Below are positions 39,324 through 50,359 of a stretch of 64,000 nucleotides of DNA, piece after piece. Made by a program: the position numbers and the translations under genes. A model generated the notes under the pieces. It searched no databases. It saw nothing but the letters and a program-made list of their open reading frames with translations, and was not told the DNA's origin. How positions within the stretch are numbered: the first letter of the stretch is position 1; each line of letters opens with the position of its first letter. Source of the DNA: Inia geoffrensis (taxonomy: Eukaryota > Chordata > Mammalia > Artiodactyla > Iniidae); the NCBI GenBank assembly GCA_036417435.1, contig CM070919.1, positions 30,753,318-30,817,317 of the forward strand. Direction: 5' to 3'.

Positions 39324-40395
39324 CTATACACGGCTGGGTCTGTGTGTGTGTGACTGTGGGTGCTGAGCGTGTGCGTCTGCAGATGTGCAGCAGAACTTTA
39401 CTGCAGCGCATCCAGAGACCTCAGCGGCTTCCTGCTCTTCTTCTTGGAAGTCCTTCCCTCTGAGACAAGGGATGTGGCCGATGTTTACTGGTCCCTGAGG
39501 CGGGGCGCCTCTGGTTGGATTGTTGAGCAGGCAGTTTTCCTGTTCAGGAAGTTTCATTTTCATCCCATCTCCATATTTCGACGGGTGAATCACGACAGCA
39601 TGGGCAGGCAGGGGAGACTCGATCTTCCTGAGGTTGGATTCAGGCTGAGGTCGGTTGTGTTCTCGGCGGCATCTCCACTGCTCTAAGGTGATTTCTTGAA
39701 CATCTGTTTCCTCCAGGTGCTTCCAGAACCTCTGATGCAGGCGTCTCTTCCAGGTTCCCCGTGGGCTGCATCCATGCCTGCGGGGTCAGCCCCAGGGATG
39801 TCAGTGCCCCTCCCGGTGACGGTCCCCCACCGTCTCCTTCCAATGAGCTCTTCTGGATGTAAATGAGGACATAGGCACTTGGCTCAGGGCAGAAGCCACA
39901 TCACAGGCGGTGACCTTGGTATCATCCATTTTATACCACTGGCCGTTCCCAGCTCTGACGTAACAGAAGTAGGGTTGTCGGTGACAACTGCCCCCGGAGG
40001 GCACCAGCACCGCACAGAACACATAATCCAGTGGTCCTGCCTTCTGCTCCGACATGTATGGTTGCAAGTCGAAGCACCCAGGATACAGAACCTTCTTATC
40101 CATTTTGTCACCTGTGAAATCTGAAGAACAGCTTCAGCACAAGGATCAGGACCTTGGGGTGCTGTGCAAAGTCAACCTCTTGGTGGCGGGCAACTTCTTG
40201 AGACAAACACTACCGTGATGGGCACCTTCCCCATCCAGCTGTTTGGGCTTCTCCAACTCTCTCAAAGCGTGGTTCACACTCTGAGCTGCCATCATATCCA
40301 GGGTGCTGTCCAGATGAGGGTCAGAAGGGTCTATTTGTAGACTACCTAAAATATGTTTACTTGTCAGCATCATGCATAAATATGCTGAGAGAGGA
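39324..40395 (-). pseudogene. USP17L: USP17-like (DUB) deubiquitinase, 5'-truncated and frame-broken
   Basis: On the minus strand the frames give, in order: DPHLDSTLDMMAAQSV, LDGEGAHHGSVCLKKLPA, KMDKKVLYPGCFDLQPYM, DYVFCAVLV, QWYKMDDTKVTACDV and, near the end, VIHPSKYGDGMKMKLPEQ. This is the order of the USP17/DUB3 family from the middle of the peptidase domain to the C-terminus. The N-terminal Cys box is absent. Small indels break the frame near 40155, 40125 and 39878 and again in the tail. The catalytic His of the GHYFCYV motif is Pro (QPYFCYV). Intact members remove ubiquitin and affect cell growth; this copy cannot. It lies 2 kb from the FAM90A-type gene, as relatives do in primates, on the opposite strand. 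Confidence 0.9.
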
Positions 40396-40472
40396 AAACA
40401 GCGTTCAGGTAATGAGGATACATTTTGCTTAGCCCCTCCAAAAGAAATAAAAGGAAGACCGCTGGAATAAGT

Positions 40473-40521
<49 letters not shown>

Positions 40522-42019
40522 ATAAGTACCTTTAGGCATGCACATTTTCAAAGTACTAATATTCTTAATGTATTATGGTTTGTACTTAACAAAAAGATTT
40601 CTGCCATTTGGGACACTTCTTAAATGAAAAGCAAACTTTTGATCATTTTCTCAATTCCCTGAATATCCTTGGCAATCTTTCCCAACAGATTCCCTTGATG
40701 GTTTAGAATTCAAAAGGAAGTCGTTCATGAATGTATCCACCTTGCAATGGAGTGAATTCACAGTGTCATTTACACTGAATTAACAGTGAATTAAGTGTCA
40801 TTTACATTAAGTTTTCCATTATGAGGAAGAAAATTTTCTGTACAACACTCACACTTTATGCAGACAGAACTCCCTTCTCAAATGCCAGTATTTACGGAGG
40901 CCAAAAAATACTGAACAAAAAGATTATCATCCTGTGGTTTTGTTTCTACACTTTTGCTCTTCCTCTATTTTAACTCATCAATATAATGATCACGAGGGTA
41001 ATTAGAAATACATTAGTCTACCTATGTTGGTCACTTAAACTGTGACAGCGTAAATCCTTGTCAATCAATTGGGGGAATCTGCTTCCTAATCTCCATTTCC
41101 TTAAGTTGATTATTAACAGCCATTGTAGCATTAACATCATCATCACTATCATTATCATTATTTTTATTATTACACTACTGATTATAGATGATCTTCTGCA
41201 CATACTGCTCTATTCAAAAGTGTTTTGGATTTGCTGAAGATGATTCCTGAGGGTTCTCCCCACAGACACACACACAACAGCCCTCTGACTACAACTTTAC
41301 TGCCAGCACCTGTTGGCTGGACGGGGCTCACGAAATCCTGCACGTTCCCCTGAGGGAACGGTGAGCAGCCCAGGCTGGAAGGGGAGCTTCGAAGAGCATG
41401 TCCATGGGCCACCTGAGCCTATAGGACAACCGACGAGTCCTCTTGAGGGCCCAGAAACAGCTGTGTCTCCCAGGAAGTCAGAGAGGGTATGCTTGCCCAC
41501 CATAGCCGCATTGTCAAGGTTACTCTGGGGGCCCAGGAACCACTCTTGCCCTCCTTGAGAGGCTGGAGGTGGCATCCCTGCCCCCAGCATCTTCAGAATT
41601 TTCTTCTCAGATCAAGAACCCAGGAACCACCACTGCTGGAAACGGAGGTGCACAGAGGTCATCTTATCCCCCCTGAGCCTCTAGAATGTTCTCAGTTCCC
41701 ACGGGTGCCCAGGAAAGGCCGATGCCAACATTGAAGGCATGGAGAATGTGGTTCGCTCACCCAAGCAACTGCAGAAAGTTTTCAGTCCACCTGGCAACTG
41801 GGAAACTAGTGCTGCCGGTCCCTTTCGCCCTTGCTGGCCAGGAAGCACACAGATGATGACCTCGGACAGCGTAGGTGCAAATGGAGGGGCCTGGACCGCA
41901 AGGTGCCCAGAACGAGAAGGACCAACAGCAGGCGAGGTCTGGGCAGTGCTGGGGGCTTCATGTCTGACGTCTGCACGCTGACTGTAGATGTGCATTCTTG
42001 TCTTCTTTGCCTGAAGGAG
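40396..42019. other. Intergenic DNA with GT microsatellite and a low-copy duplicated block
   Basis: Upstream side of the USP17-like copy. No Cys-box sequence was found here. 41620-41710 resembles 44790-44890. Open frames on both strands at 41.3-42.1 kb overlap one another and match nothing known. Confidence 0.4.
40472..40519. repeat. (GT)n microsatellite
   Basis: Uninterrupted GT run of about 23 units, just beyond the truncated end of the USP17-like copy. Confidence 0.95.
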
Positions 42020-42155
42020 CTGAAACAAGTTCTGGAGGTGAATGGTGGTGATGGTTGCACAACCATGTAAATGTACTTGACGTCCCTGAACTGTATGACC
42101 ATAAATGATTAAAATGGTAAGTTTATGTACATTTTACCACGATGAAAAATCATAA
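42020..42155 (+). mobile_element. Old L1 3'UTR end, sense
   Basis: Reads TGGTGGTGATGGTTGCACAACCATGTAAATG, GAACTGTATGACC and TTTTACCACGATGAAAAA, the terminal order of L1M-type 3'UTRs. Confidence 0.75.
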
Positions 42156-42232
42156 CTCCAAAGAGATGGACAGTAGAACACACATTGCCTTAAGGGGATG
42201 AGGAGATACAGATGGCATAGTACGGAGAAGAA

Positions 42233-42835
42233 AGTGTAATCTGCTGTTTTCTGATGGAATGTCCTATAAATATCAATTAAATCTATCTGGTCTATTGTGT
42301 CATTTAAAGCTTGTGTTTCCTTATTAATTTTCTGTCTGGATGATCTGTCCATTGGTGCAAGTGAGGTGTTAAAGTCCCCCACTATTTTTGTGTTACTGTC
42401 GATTTCCTCTTTTATAGCTGTTAGCAGTTGCCTTATGTATTGAGGTGCTCCTATGTTGGGTGCATATATATTTACAATTGTTATATCTTCTTCTTGGATT
42501 GGTCCCTTGATCATTATGTAGTGTCTTTCCTTGTCTCTTGCAATAGTCTTTATCTTAAAGTCTATTTTATCTGATATGACTGTTGCTACTCCAGCTTTCT
42601 TTTGATTTCCATTTGCATGGAATATCTTTTTCTGTTCCCTCACTTTCAGTCTGTATGTGTCCCTAGGTCTGAAGTGGGTCTCTTGGAGACGTGTATATAT
42701 GGGTCTTGTTTTTGTATCTGTTCAGTGAGCCTGTGACTTTTGGTTGGAGCATTTAATCCATTCATGTTTAAGGTAATTATTGGTATGTATGTTCCTATGA
42801 CCATTTTCTTAATTGTTTTGGGTTTGTTTTTGTAG
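42233..42835 (-). pseudogene. L1 ORF2 (partial): L1 ORF2 N-terminal fragment (endonuclease)
   Basis: Frame 42643 to 42134 carries GNQKKAGVA, IVNIYAPN, VGDFNTSLAPMDRSS and LIDIYRTFH, the APE-type endonuclease of L1. The extreme N-terminus is in another frame because of a 1-bp loss near 42690. The last 29 codons of the open frame read into non-L1 flank. Confidence 0.88.
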
Positions 42836-42862
42836 GCCCTTTTCTTCTCTTGTGTTTCCCAC

Positions 42863-43786
42863 TTAGAGAAGGTCCTTTAGCATCAGTTGTAGAGCTGGTC
42901 TGGTGGTGCTGAATTCTCTTAGCTTTTGCTTGTCTGTAAAGCTTTTGATTTCTCTGTCAAATCTGAACGAGATCCTTGCGGGGTAGAGAAATCTTGGCTG
43001 TAGGTTCTTCCCTTTCATCACTTTAAGTATATCATGCCACTCCCTTCTGGACTGCAGAGTTTCTGCTGAGAAATCAGCTGTTAACCTTATGGGAGTTCCC
43101 TTGTATGTTATTTGTCGTTTTTCCCTTGTTGCTTTTAATAATTTTTCTTTGTCTTTAATTTTTGTCAGTTTGATTACTATGTGTCTTAGTGTGTTTCTCC
43201 TTGGGTTTGTCCTGCCTGGGACTCTCTGCGCTTCCTGGACTTGGGTGGCTATTTCCTTTCCCATATTAGGGAAGTTTTCGACTATAATCTTGTCAAATAT
43301 TTTCTCGGGTCCTTTCTCTCTTTCTTCTCCTTCTGGGACCCCTATAATGCGAATGTTGGTGTGTTTAATGTTGTCCCAGAGGTCTCTTAGGCTGTCTTCA
43401 TTTCTCTTCATTCTTTTTTCTTTATTCTGTTCCGTGGCAGTGAATTCCACCATTCTGTCTTCCAGGTCACTTATCCGTTCTTCTGCCTCAGTTATTCTGC
43501 TATTGATTCCTTCTTGTATACTTTTCATTCCAGTTATTGTATTGTTCATCTGTCTGTTGTTTAATTCTTCTAGGTGTTTGTTCTTTAATTCTTCTAGGTC
43601 TTTGTTAATCATTTCTTGCATCTTCTCGATCTTTGCCTCCATTCTTTTTCCAAGGTCCAGGATCATCTTCACCATCATTATTTTGAATTCTTTTTCTGGA
43701 AGGTGGCCTATCTCCACTTCATTTAGTTGTTTTTCTGGGGTTTTATCTTGTTCCTTCATCTGGTACATAGTCCTCTGCCTTTTCAT
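42863..43786 (-). CDS. L1 ORF1: L1 ORF1 protein, open over full length
   Basis: 307 codons without a stop. It forms the trimeric RNA-binding chaperone of L1. A charged coiled-coil stretch spans about residues 40-125 (KKIEKMQEMINKDLEELKN-type heptads; ISDLEDRMVE). It is followed by the RRM region (SLRDLWDNIKHTNIRIIGVPEGEE) and the C-terminal domain (KEKLLKATREKRQITYKGTPIRLTADFSAETLQSR region, residues about 215-260). Length is close to the usual ORF1p. An intact frame suggests a fairly young insertion, although the element as a whole is dead. The 238-codon plus frame at 43089-43805 is its shadow. Confidence 0.9.
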   Translation of the reverse strand: MKRQRTMYQMKEQDKTPEKQLNEVEIGHLPEKEFKIMMVKMILDLGKRMEAKIEKMQEMINKDLEELKNKHLEELNNRQMNNTITGMKSIQEGINSRITEAEERISDLEDRMVEFTATEQNKEKRMKRNEDSLRDLWDNIKHTNIRIIGVPEGEEREKGPEKIFDKIIVENFPNMGKEIATQVQEAQRVPGRTNPRRNTLRHIVIKLTKIKDKEKLLKATREKRQITYKGTPIRLTADFSAETLQSRREWHDILKVMKGKNLQPRFLYPARISFRFDREIKSFTDKQKLREFSTTRPALQLMLKDLL

Positions 43787-44690
43787 TTTGTCTGTCTTTC
43801 TGTGAATGTGGTTTTTGTTCCACAGGCTGGATTGTAGTTCTTCTTGCTTCTGTTGTCTGCCCTCTGGTGGATGAGGCTATCTAAGAGGCTTGTGCAAGCT
43901 TCCTGATGGGAGGGACTAGTGGTGGGTAGAGCTGGGTGCTGCTCTGGTGGGCAGAGCTCAGTAACACTTTAATCTGCTTGTCTGCTGATGGGTGGGGCTG
44001 AGTTTGCTTCCTGTTGGTTGTTTGGCCTGAGGTGACCCAGCACTGGAGCCTACAGGCCCTTTGGTGGGGCTAATGGCGGACTCCGGGAGGGCTCACACCA
44101 AGGAGTACTTCCCAGAACTTCCGCTGCCAGTGTCCTTGTCTCCCTGGTGAGACACAGCTGCCCCCTGCCTCTGCAGGAGACCCTCCAACACTAGCAGGTA
44201 GGTCTGGTTCAGTCTCCTATGGCGTCACTGCTCCTTCCCCTGGGTCCCGATACGTACACTACTTTGTGTGTGCCGTCCAAGAGTGGAGTCTCTGTTTCCC
44301 CCAGTCCTGACGAAGTCCTGCAATCAAATCCCACTAGCCTTCAAAGTCTGATTCTCTAGGAATTCCTCCTCCCGTTGCTGGACCCCCAGGTTGGGAAGCC
44401 TGACATGGGGCTCACTTCAGTGAACCTTCACTCCAGTGGGTGGACTTCTGTGGTATAAGCGTTCTCCAGTTTGTGAGTCACCCACCCAGCAGTTACGGGG
44501 TTTGATTTTACTGTGATTGTGCCCCTCCTACTGTCTCACCGTGGCTTCCCCTTTGTCTTTGGATGTGGGGTATCATTTTTGGTGAGTTCCAGTGTCTTCC
44601 TGTTGATGATTGTTCAGCAGGTAGTTGTGATTCCGGTGCTCTTGCACGAGGGAGTGAGCGCTCATCCTTCTACTCCGCCATCTTGAACTA

Positions 44691-45180
44691 ATCCTCTATA
44701 CATGTTTTCTAAGTCCACTAGGGGGCAATACTGCTCTTGGCTTTCTAGAAAGTGTCACCACCTGTCCCTGCAGGTATTTTCTACCTCAGCTCAGAACCAG
44801 AAAGCCAACACTGCCAAAAACTGAGGTGCAGTTAGGGCATTCTAGGACCACCTGCACCTCTGGAAACATTCTCAGTCCCCTCATTGGCCCCAGAAATTCT
44901 GTTACTAAACTGGACGGCACAGAGGTGCTGACATGCCTGTCCACCACCTGCGGATTTGTCTAAGTGCTGCAAGAAGCCCTCATGTTCTATAAGTCGACCA
45001 CAAAATCATCCATAATAAGAAGAAAAGATGAATAATGTTACTAATAAATACTAATAAAATAATGATGAATGTTACTAATAAAATACTAATAAATGACTAA
45101 CAATGACAATAAAAATTGAGGGCCATCATAAAGATAATAAAAATACCACCACTATTAATAAGAATAAAAATAAACCTTAA
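44691..45180. other. Duplicated low-copy block and AAT-rich tract
   Basis: 44790-44890 aligns imperfectly to 41620-41710 (GGAGGTGCA / TGAGGTGCAG, CATTCTCAGT / GTTCTCAGTTCCC). 45010-45180 is rich in AAT/ACTAATAAA units. Confidence 0.5.
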
Positions 45181-47902
45181 GGTAATGGGAGATTAGAGTA
45201 CAGACTCTCCTGTATGACTGACCAGGTACTAATTTCTGGCCTCATGGGATATTTTGGCTTCAGAGTCCAAGGTCTGCAGAAAGAGAAAAGAAAGTAAGGC
45301 AGAAATGTAGCAGGAAAGGAGAATACACAAACAAGGATGAAGAGGACACAGGTGACCTTGGGAACTCTGGCACAAACCCCGGAGGACAAATCTCACAGGG
45401 ATGTCCTACGGGACAGAGATAGAGGGACTTCGGTCCTGAGCCTGCCCACCCCTCCACACCCACTGATTTCAGAAGTCCTACCCCGGCAACTGCAGGCGAG
45501 GAACGCAGGACCACAGACCCACAGCCGGAGCGCAAGCCCCAGCTACACTCACAGGAAGCCCCAGCCTCGCCTCAGCCCTCACACCTGCATGTCCTCTGCC
45601 AGCTCTTCCTCCAGAACCCTGGGGTCCAGACAGCTGGCTGCCGTGTATTTCAGAGGCGGGGTACAGGAAGGTGTCAGTGACAGCTGTTTCTGGGCCAGCA
45701 GGGGGCGGCATAGGCCAACGAGTCGTTCTAGAACTCCCCGAGCAGCTGGCTTGCTCAGGCTGAGGGTCACCACCAGCTGCGCCTCTCAGTCCAGCACCAT
45801 TTCCAGGTAAGCGCTGCTACTACCATTTACTTAGGCACTCAGGTTAAACTTACTGGATGACTCGCATGTGCCCACTTTCATTATAAACGTCATCATGGCC
45901 CTATACTTCGTCTCTCAAACATTCCTCCATCCTCTCTCTCTGTACACTCACATTGTTTTAGTCTGGGGCCTGATCTAGGGTCTATTACTGCAACAGCCTT
46001 CTTCCAGATAGACTGCTCTGTCAATCTAGTTACTCGTCCTGGCCACTTCCGGAGTTGTTTTTATAAAATTGGAATCTAATTTTGCACAGATTAAGGTGTG
46101 CGCTTCATCTTTCTGTGCTGCACACAGGCAGGTGCACACACGCACACACACAAAATGGTGTTGTCAGTCATAAAAGCCAAGCATGAGTTTTATTCTAAGA
46201 CAAGAACACTTAGGATACTCTAATATAAGAGCTAGAAAGAAGCTGAGAGGTGATCTAAGTTGATATTTTCCACTGAGTATTCCAGAATCCATTTCAGAAT
46301 TGGTTCCTGGGAAGTTAGTTAAAAATGCAGACTTCTAGGCATTAGAAGGCGTACCTTGCCTTGTAGGCACCCTACCAAACTAACATGGCCTGGAGTGGGT
46401 CGACGTGTCTGCATTTTGAAGCAACTTTCCCAGTTGTTTTTATGCATAATGATTGAGAGTTTCCTGATTGCGACCCAACAGATCTAGGTCTGTATGGGCG
46501 CTACTGAGGTACAAGGTGGATGGCCCTCCTGCCGATGTCTGGACCTCCGGGGAGAAGTAGGCCTAGAGACTCGGAACTTAGACCCAGACTCCCTGCCTGC
46601 ATGTCCAGAGGCATCTGACCGCCCTGCCAGTGTTGTATGCACTTGATGCGCTATTGAGAGTAAACGACCACAGGATTCAACTTCCTCCTCAGCCCTGAGG
46701 GGCGAAGTCTGGTCTTAACAACAGGGAGCTCACACCTTATTGGGAGGTAAGCGTCTGTTAAGCAAACTAACACACGTGTGGTCAGTATATCCTGAGCAGA
46801 GCACTGTGGGCTTTCGGACCAGGAGTGGGTGGGGCGATTAATCACGGGGAAGGCTAGCAAAGCCTGGGAAGTACTCACTAACACAATGTCTAGTCACTAA
46901 CTAAACCAGCAGGTTTCTGTACACAGCCCGACTCCTTGTAACTGAATATAGATAGCTCTTCGCTCACACTCCTTACCTGGAGCCAAAGTGTTTGTAGCTT
47001 ATGTTCCCATTTAACAGGGTTTTCTGGTCAAAAGTGTGCGCCCACATCTCCCTAATGAACTGAGCGTCCAACAAAACAAGGATTCTCAGCCTTCTTGCAA
47101 AGGCCATTCTGTGCGCATAGAACACTTCTGTCCACAAGTACCCTAATGAGGTACAGGAGGGCACTTGATATCCTGCCAAAGACATTCCGCTGGTGCCAGG
47201 GAGCCGCAGATGGAAGTTTTCTCTGCCTCTTGGAAATGAAGCCAAGCTTAGTCCTCTCTCCAGCCACGAGGGCTGCTGTTCCCCGGCTTACCATTCTCTT
47301 CTTTATGGGCCAAGTCCCACCAGGTGACAAAACAAACTCTGCTGAAGTTTGGGTAAGAGCAAGGTGCCCGAGGCCTCACAGGGGTCCAGCGTTCACAGCA
47401 ACATCCGCATCACCTCTGCCCTCAGCAGGGGTCTCGTGGGAAACCTGAGAAGTCCTGCAGCCACCTGACTCAGTAGTTCTCCACAGCAGCTCTCAGTGAG
47501 ACGACATGAAGTCAAGGGCGTTTCAAGCGCTTGAAACCCTCTTTGTTCCAGCACAACTGAAGACGAATTATTTAGGCAAATTTACTAGCAGTTTCTCGAT
47601 CAAGGTAACAAAAAAATGAGGCATTATTCTATTCAACCTTGGCCTCCAAAACTCCTCTACTTTCAGCGAAAATGAGCATCCTAAGATACTGACATAAGAG
47701 CTATGCCAAAGTTATAGGGGCAGAGGGATTGGTGGGGGCGTCTCCTTGAAAGGCTTGCCCTGAGCCCGAGAGACCTCCAACCCGCTGCCCCGCCCAGCCT
47801 TGATGATGCCCCCAAAGGCCCCATGCCAACCTCGGGCTATCTGCTTCCTTTTCAACATTTGTTCTCCTAAAGTAGAACTTTAAACACAGGGGTCAAGGTG
47901 GC
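45181..47902. other. Intergenic DNA, no gene recognised
   Basis: GC-rich frames at 45.26-45.81 kb overlap on both strands and cannot be assigned. Short minus frames at 46.97-47.33 kb share a weak FIR-x-x-W word with the frame at 38.84-39.24 kb, not enough to claim relationship. Confidence 0.35.
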
Positions 47903-48030
47903 ACTGCAGTGAGTGCACCCCCTGCATTCTGCATGCGAACGTGGGTCACAGGTACAGGCACAGACGACTGCAGTGAGTGCACCCCCTGCATTCTGCATGC
48001 GAACGTGGGTCACAGGTACAGGCACAGACG
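47903..48030. repeat. Perfect 64-bp tandem duplication
   Basis: Two adjacent 64-bp copies, each beginning ACTGCAGTGAGTGCACCCCC and ending GGTACAGGCACAGACG, with no difference between them that I can see. Confidence 0.95.
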
Positions 48031-50359
48031 TATATCTCCGGGACATGTAGATCTAAGGAGGGATGAGCGACTTACTGCTCTACATCAAGAGGATTGTCTT
48101 ACCTTTTCCTGAGAATTCAGGGTCTCAAGGGTTGGGAAGGAGTAGGAAAGTAGACAGATGCGTGACTGGGGACAGTCCTCATGTAAGGAGTGGTAGTCTA
48201 CTCAATCCCAGCCCTGTTATTCCTCTCAAATTCCTTGCGGAGTGTGGGGCAGTGGATATATTTCACTATATTCTGCATTCACACACGCAGAGTATTACTA
48301 TTCTGGTTACAGGTAAAAACGCAGATGAAAACCTTGACTAGACAGCCTCAAACACTTAGGACTAATGTGATCCCATGAGTCTCCTTCCAAAGCCTGCTCT
48401 GACCATCAGATCCTTCAAGGCTTAGTGCCTTAAGCTTTCAACCCCTGCGGTACTTCCTTTGTCTTTCTTTCAGTCATGCTTTATTTCTCTCTGGTTCTCA
48501 CTTACGAAACCTCTCCCTCATCCTTGTGCCAATACTCTATTTTGAGGGCTAGTTGACTCTTCCCCGGACTATCTAGCAACCAAGGTTACTGGCCTATGAT
48601 TTCTTGGAAGTCGAAGGCCATCGTATCTTTTTTTCTTTGTATGCCTGCTTCCCAGTAAGGGCCTCACATTCAGTGGATGTTTAACAAATATCCACTGACG
48701 ATTGCTTTGTGAACAGTAAAGAGTTAAACTCAAGTTAATGCATTTGATTTTCAGCTGAATTCAATGGACTTTTGTTGAATGTCTATGAATGCCCTATACT
48801 CATTTGAAGTTATTCAAGAATTGGCTTTTATGTTCCAGAATAGGAAAATCTAGAAGTGTTGGTTTTGAGACCTCTCTTAATGTCAGCAAAGCGCTTAAGA
48901 AGTTGTCAGGGGAAAGGTGCACTTTGTGACATACAGGGACAGCTCGGAATCAAGCCACTTTCGAAACTGAGCCCCCTCATTGAGTATGACCCCACCCCCG
49001 AACACTAATATATTAGGACATAAGTCAAATACTATTCAATGCTTTTACCAAGGATGCTTGTTTAGCCTTTACATAATGTATGCAGTGATTCCTGCAGCAG
49101 ATTGCAACCTCAAAGACCAGAGCCAGGGAGAGAGGCAGTGAGTGCAGCTTCAGGATGCAAGAAATACTGACATGGGCACTGTTTGCATGTTACATACGTA
49201 GGAATATTGGTCCCTTCCCCCCGGAAAAATATCCTGTCTAATAATTTACTTGATGTATATTATCTTTGGGAGCTGTATTTCAGTTCCGCATTTGAAAGGC
49301 ACTCACACACACACACACAGAGCGAGATATTATCTCTAAAAGGTTTCTTCTACTCTAGGAAAACCAGCAGTAGAAGACTAATATTAAATAAAAACTGACC
49401 TCTGTCATCGGTGTTAGCAGATACTAAGGATCGAGAAAGACCCAGAAGAGCTGGGGCGCGTGTGCCCTGGCGTGGGGGCAGGGCTGCCCACGGCTAGCCT
49501 TTCGTTACTCACGTGCACTCAACATTGTCAGATTTTACAGCAATAGCCCAAATCCAAATTTTTGTGTGAAAGCAGATTTTTAAGAAATCACACAACAATG
49601 AAAAATCCACACAAGACTGTTTCCAGATACTCCCTCCTCCCATGTAATTCAATAAAAATTCAGGGACACCAGGAAATAGCTACCACAACTCTCTTCTCTG
49701 TGCAGGCAGGGCCGGTTTCAAGGAAGTCTGGTGAGTGGTCCAAACGGCTCCTGCCAGGAATTCTGCATCGACTCAGAAATCCAGGCTGGGAGATGTTTGG
49801 ACGGCCGACCACGCTGTCCGCCCATGGTGCACGTACCTGAAGTCGACCCTACTACACCCAAGGAGCGCTGAGGCCCTTCGTAAGCTTTTTGTTTGTTTGG
49901 ATGTTTTATTCTCTCTCTCTCGTTAGCTTCTGCTCTCGCCTCTCTTTCTGTCTTTGTTCTCACAGGGATTCTTAGTGAGTTCTCAATAAATAAAAAAACA
50001 ACACTTGCAAACACAAAACCTATTTTAAGAATTCCTACGGTGTATTTTCACTTGGTCGTGGCTTGGTCTCCATCTTTCTATACGGCCTGGATGAGCTCCA
50101 GGTTGGGTGGGGGGCCTTTTTTCTTACCTACGGTTTTTGCCTGGCCCGGCAGCCTCCACCCTTCATCTGGGGACACTACTCGCCGTCCCCACTTGGAAAG
50201 TGCACGACTTCATTCCACGCAGACTTGTGGGGCCTCCCTCCCTATCGAAAGGGCCGATCACAGGAAACCTGCATAATCGGATTTCCCAGACTTCGCCAGC
50301 AAGCTGAGTGTGGACAGAGCAACACCGCAATAAAAGACAATTCTCGCACCCTTTTCAAA
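48031..50359. other. Intergenic DNA, no gene recognised
   Basis: Short CA run near 49304-49318. Nothing else was identified; open frames are below 130 codons and lack recognisable content. Confidence 0.4.

Larger units (their letters stand above)
42233..44690 (-). mobile_element. L1 with complete 5' end but missing most of ORF2
   Basis: Minus orientation. The right end reads, on the minus strand, GGATTAGTTCAAGATGGCGG, the usual L1 5' start. Then come about 0.9 kb of 5'UTR, ORF1 (43786 to 42863) and the first ~190 codons of ORF2 (endonuclease domain). Homology stops at the YTFFS segment (about 42233). The 3' part, reverse transcriptase and poly(A) tail are absent at this site. ORF2 also has a frameshift near 42690, where QETHF should be. 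It cannot retrotranspose. Intact 5' with lost 3' end is the reverse of common L1 truncation. Confidence 0.9.

Noticed and set aside
43089..43805. 238-codon hydrophobic plus-strand frame resembling a membrane protein
   Set aside because: It is exactly antisense to the L1 ORF1 frame; its hydrophobicity mirrors the coiled-coil codons on the other strand.
47450..47580. Minus-strand C-x5-CC motif considered as a missing defensin second exon
   Set aside because: Only three of six cysteines are present and there is no acceptor or G-x-C element; a chance match.
47903..48030. Direct repeats considered as a CRISPR-like array
   Set aside because: Only two contiguous copies without spacers, in a mammalian genome; a simple tandem duplication.
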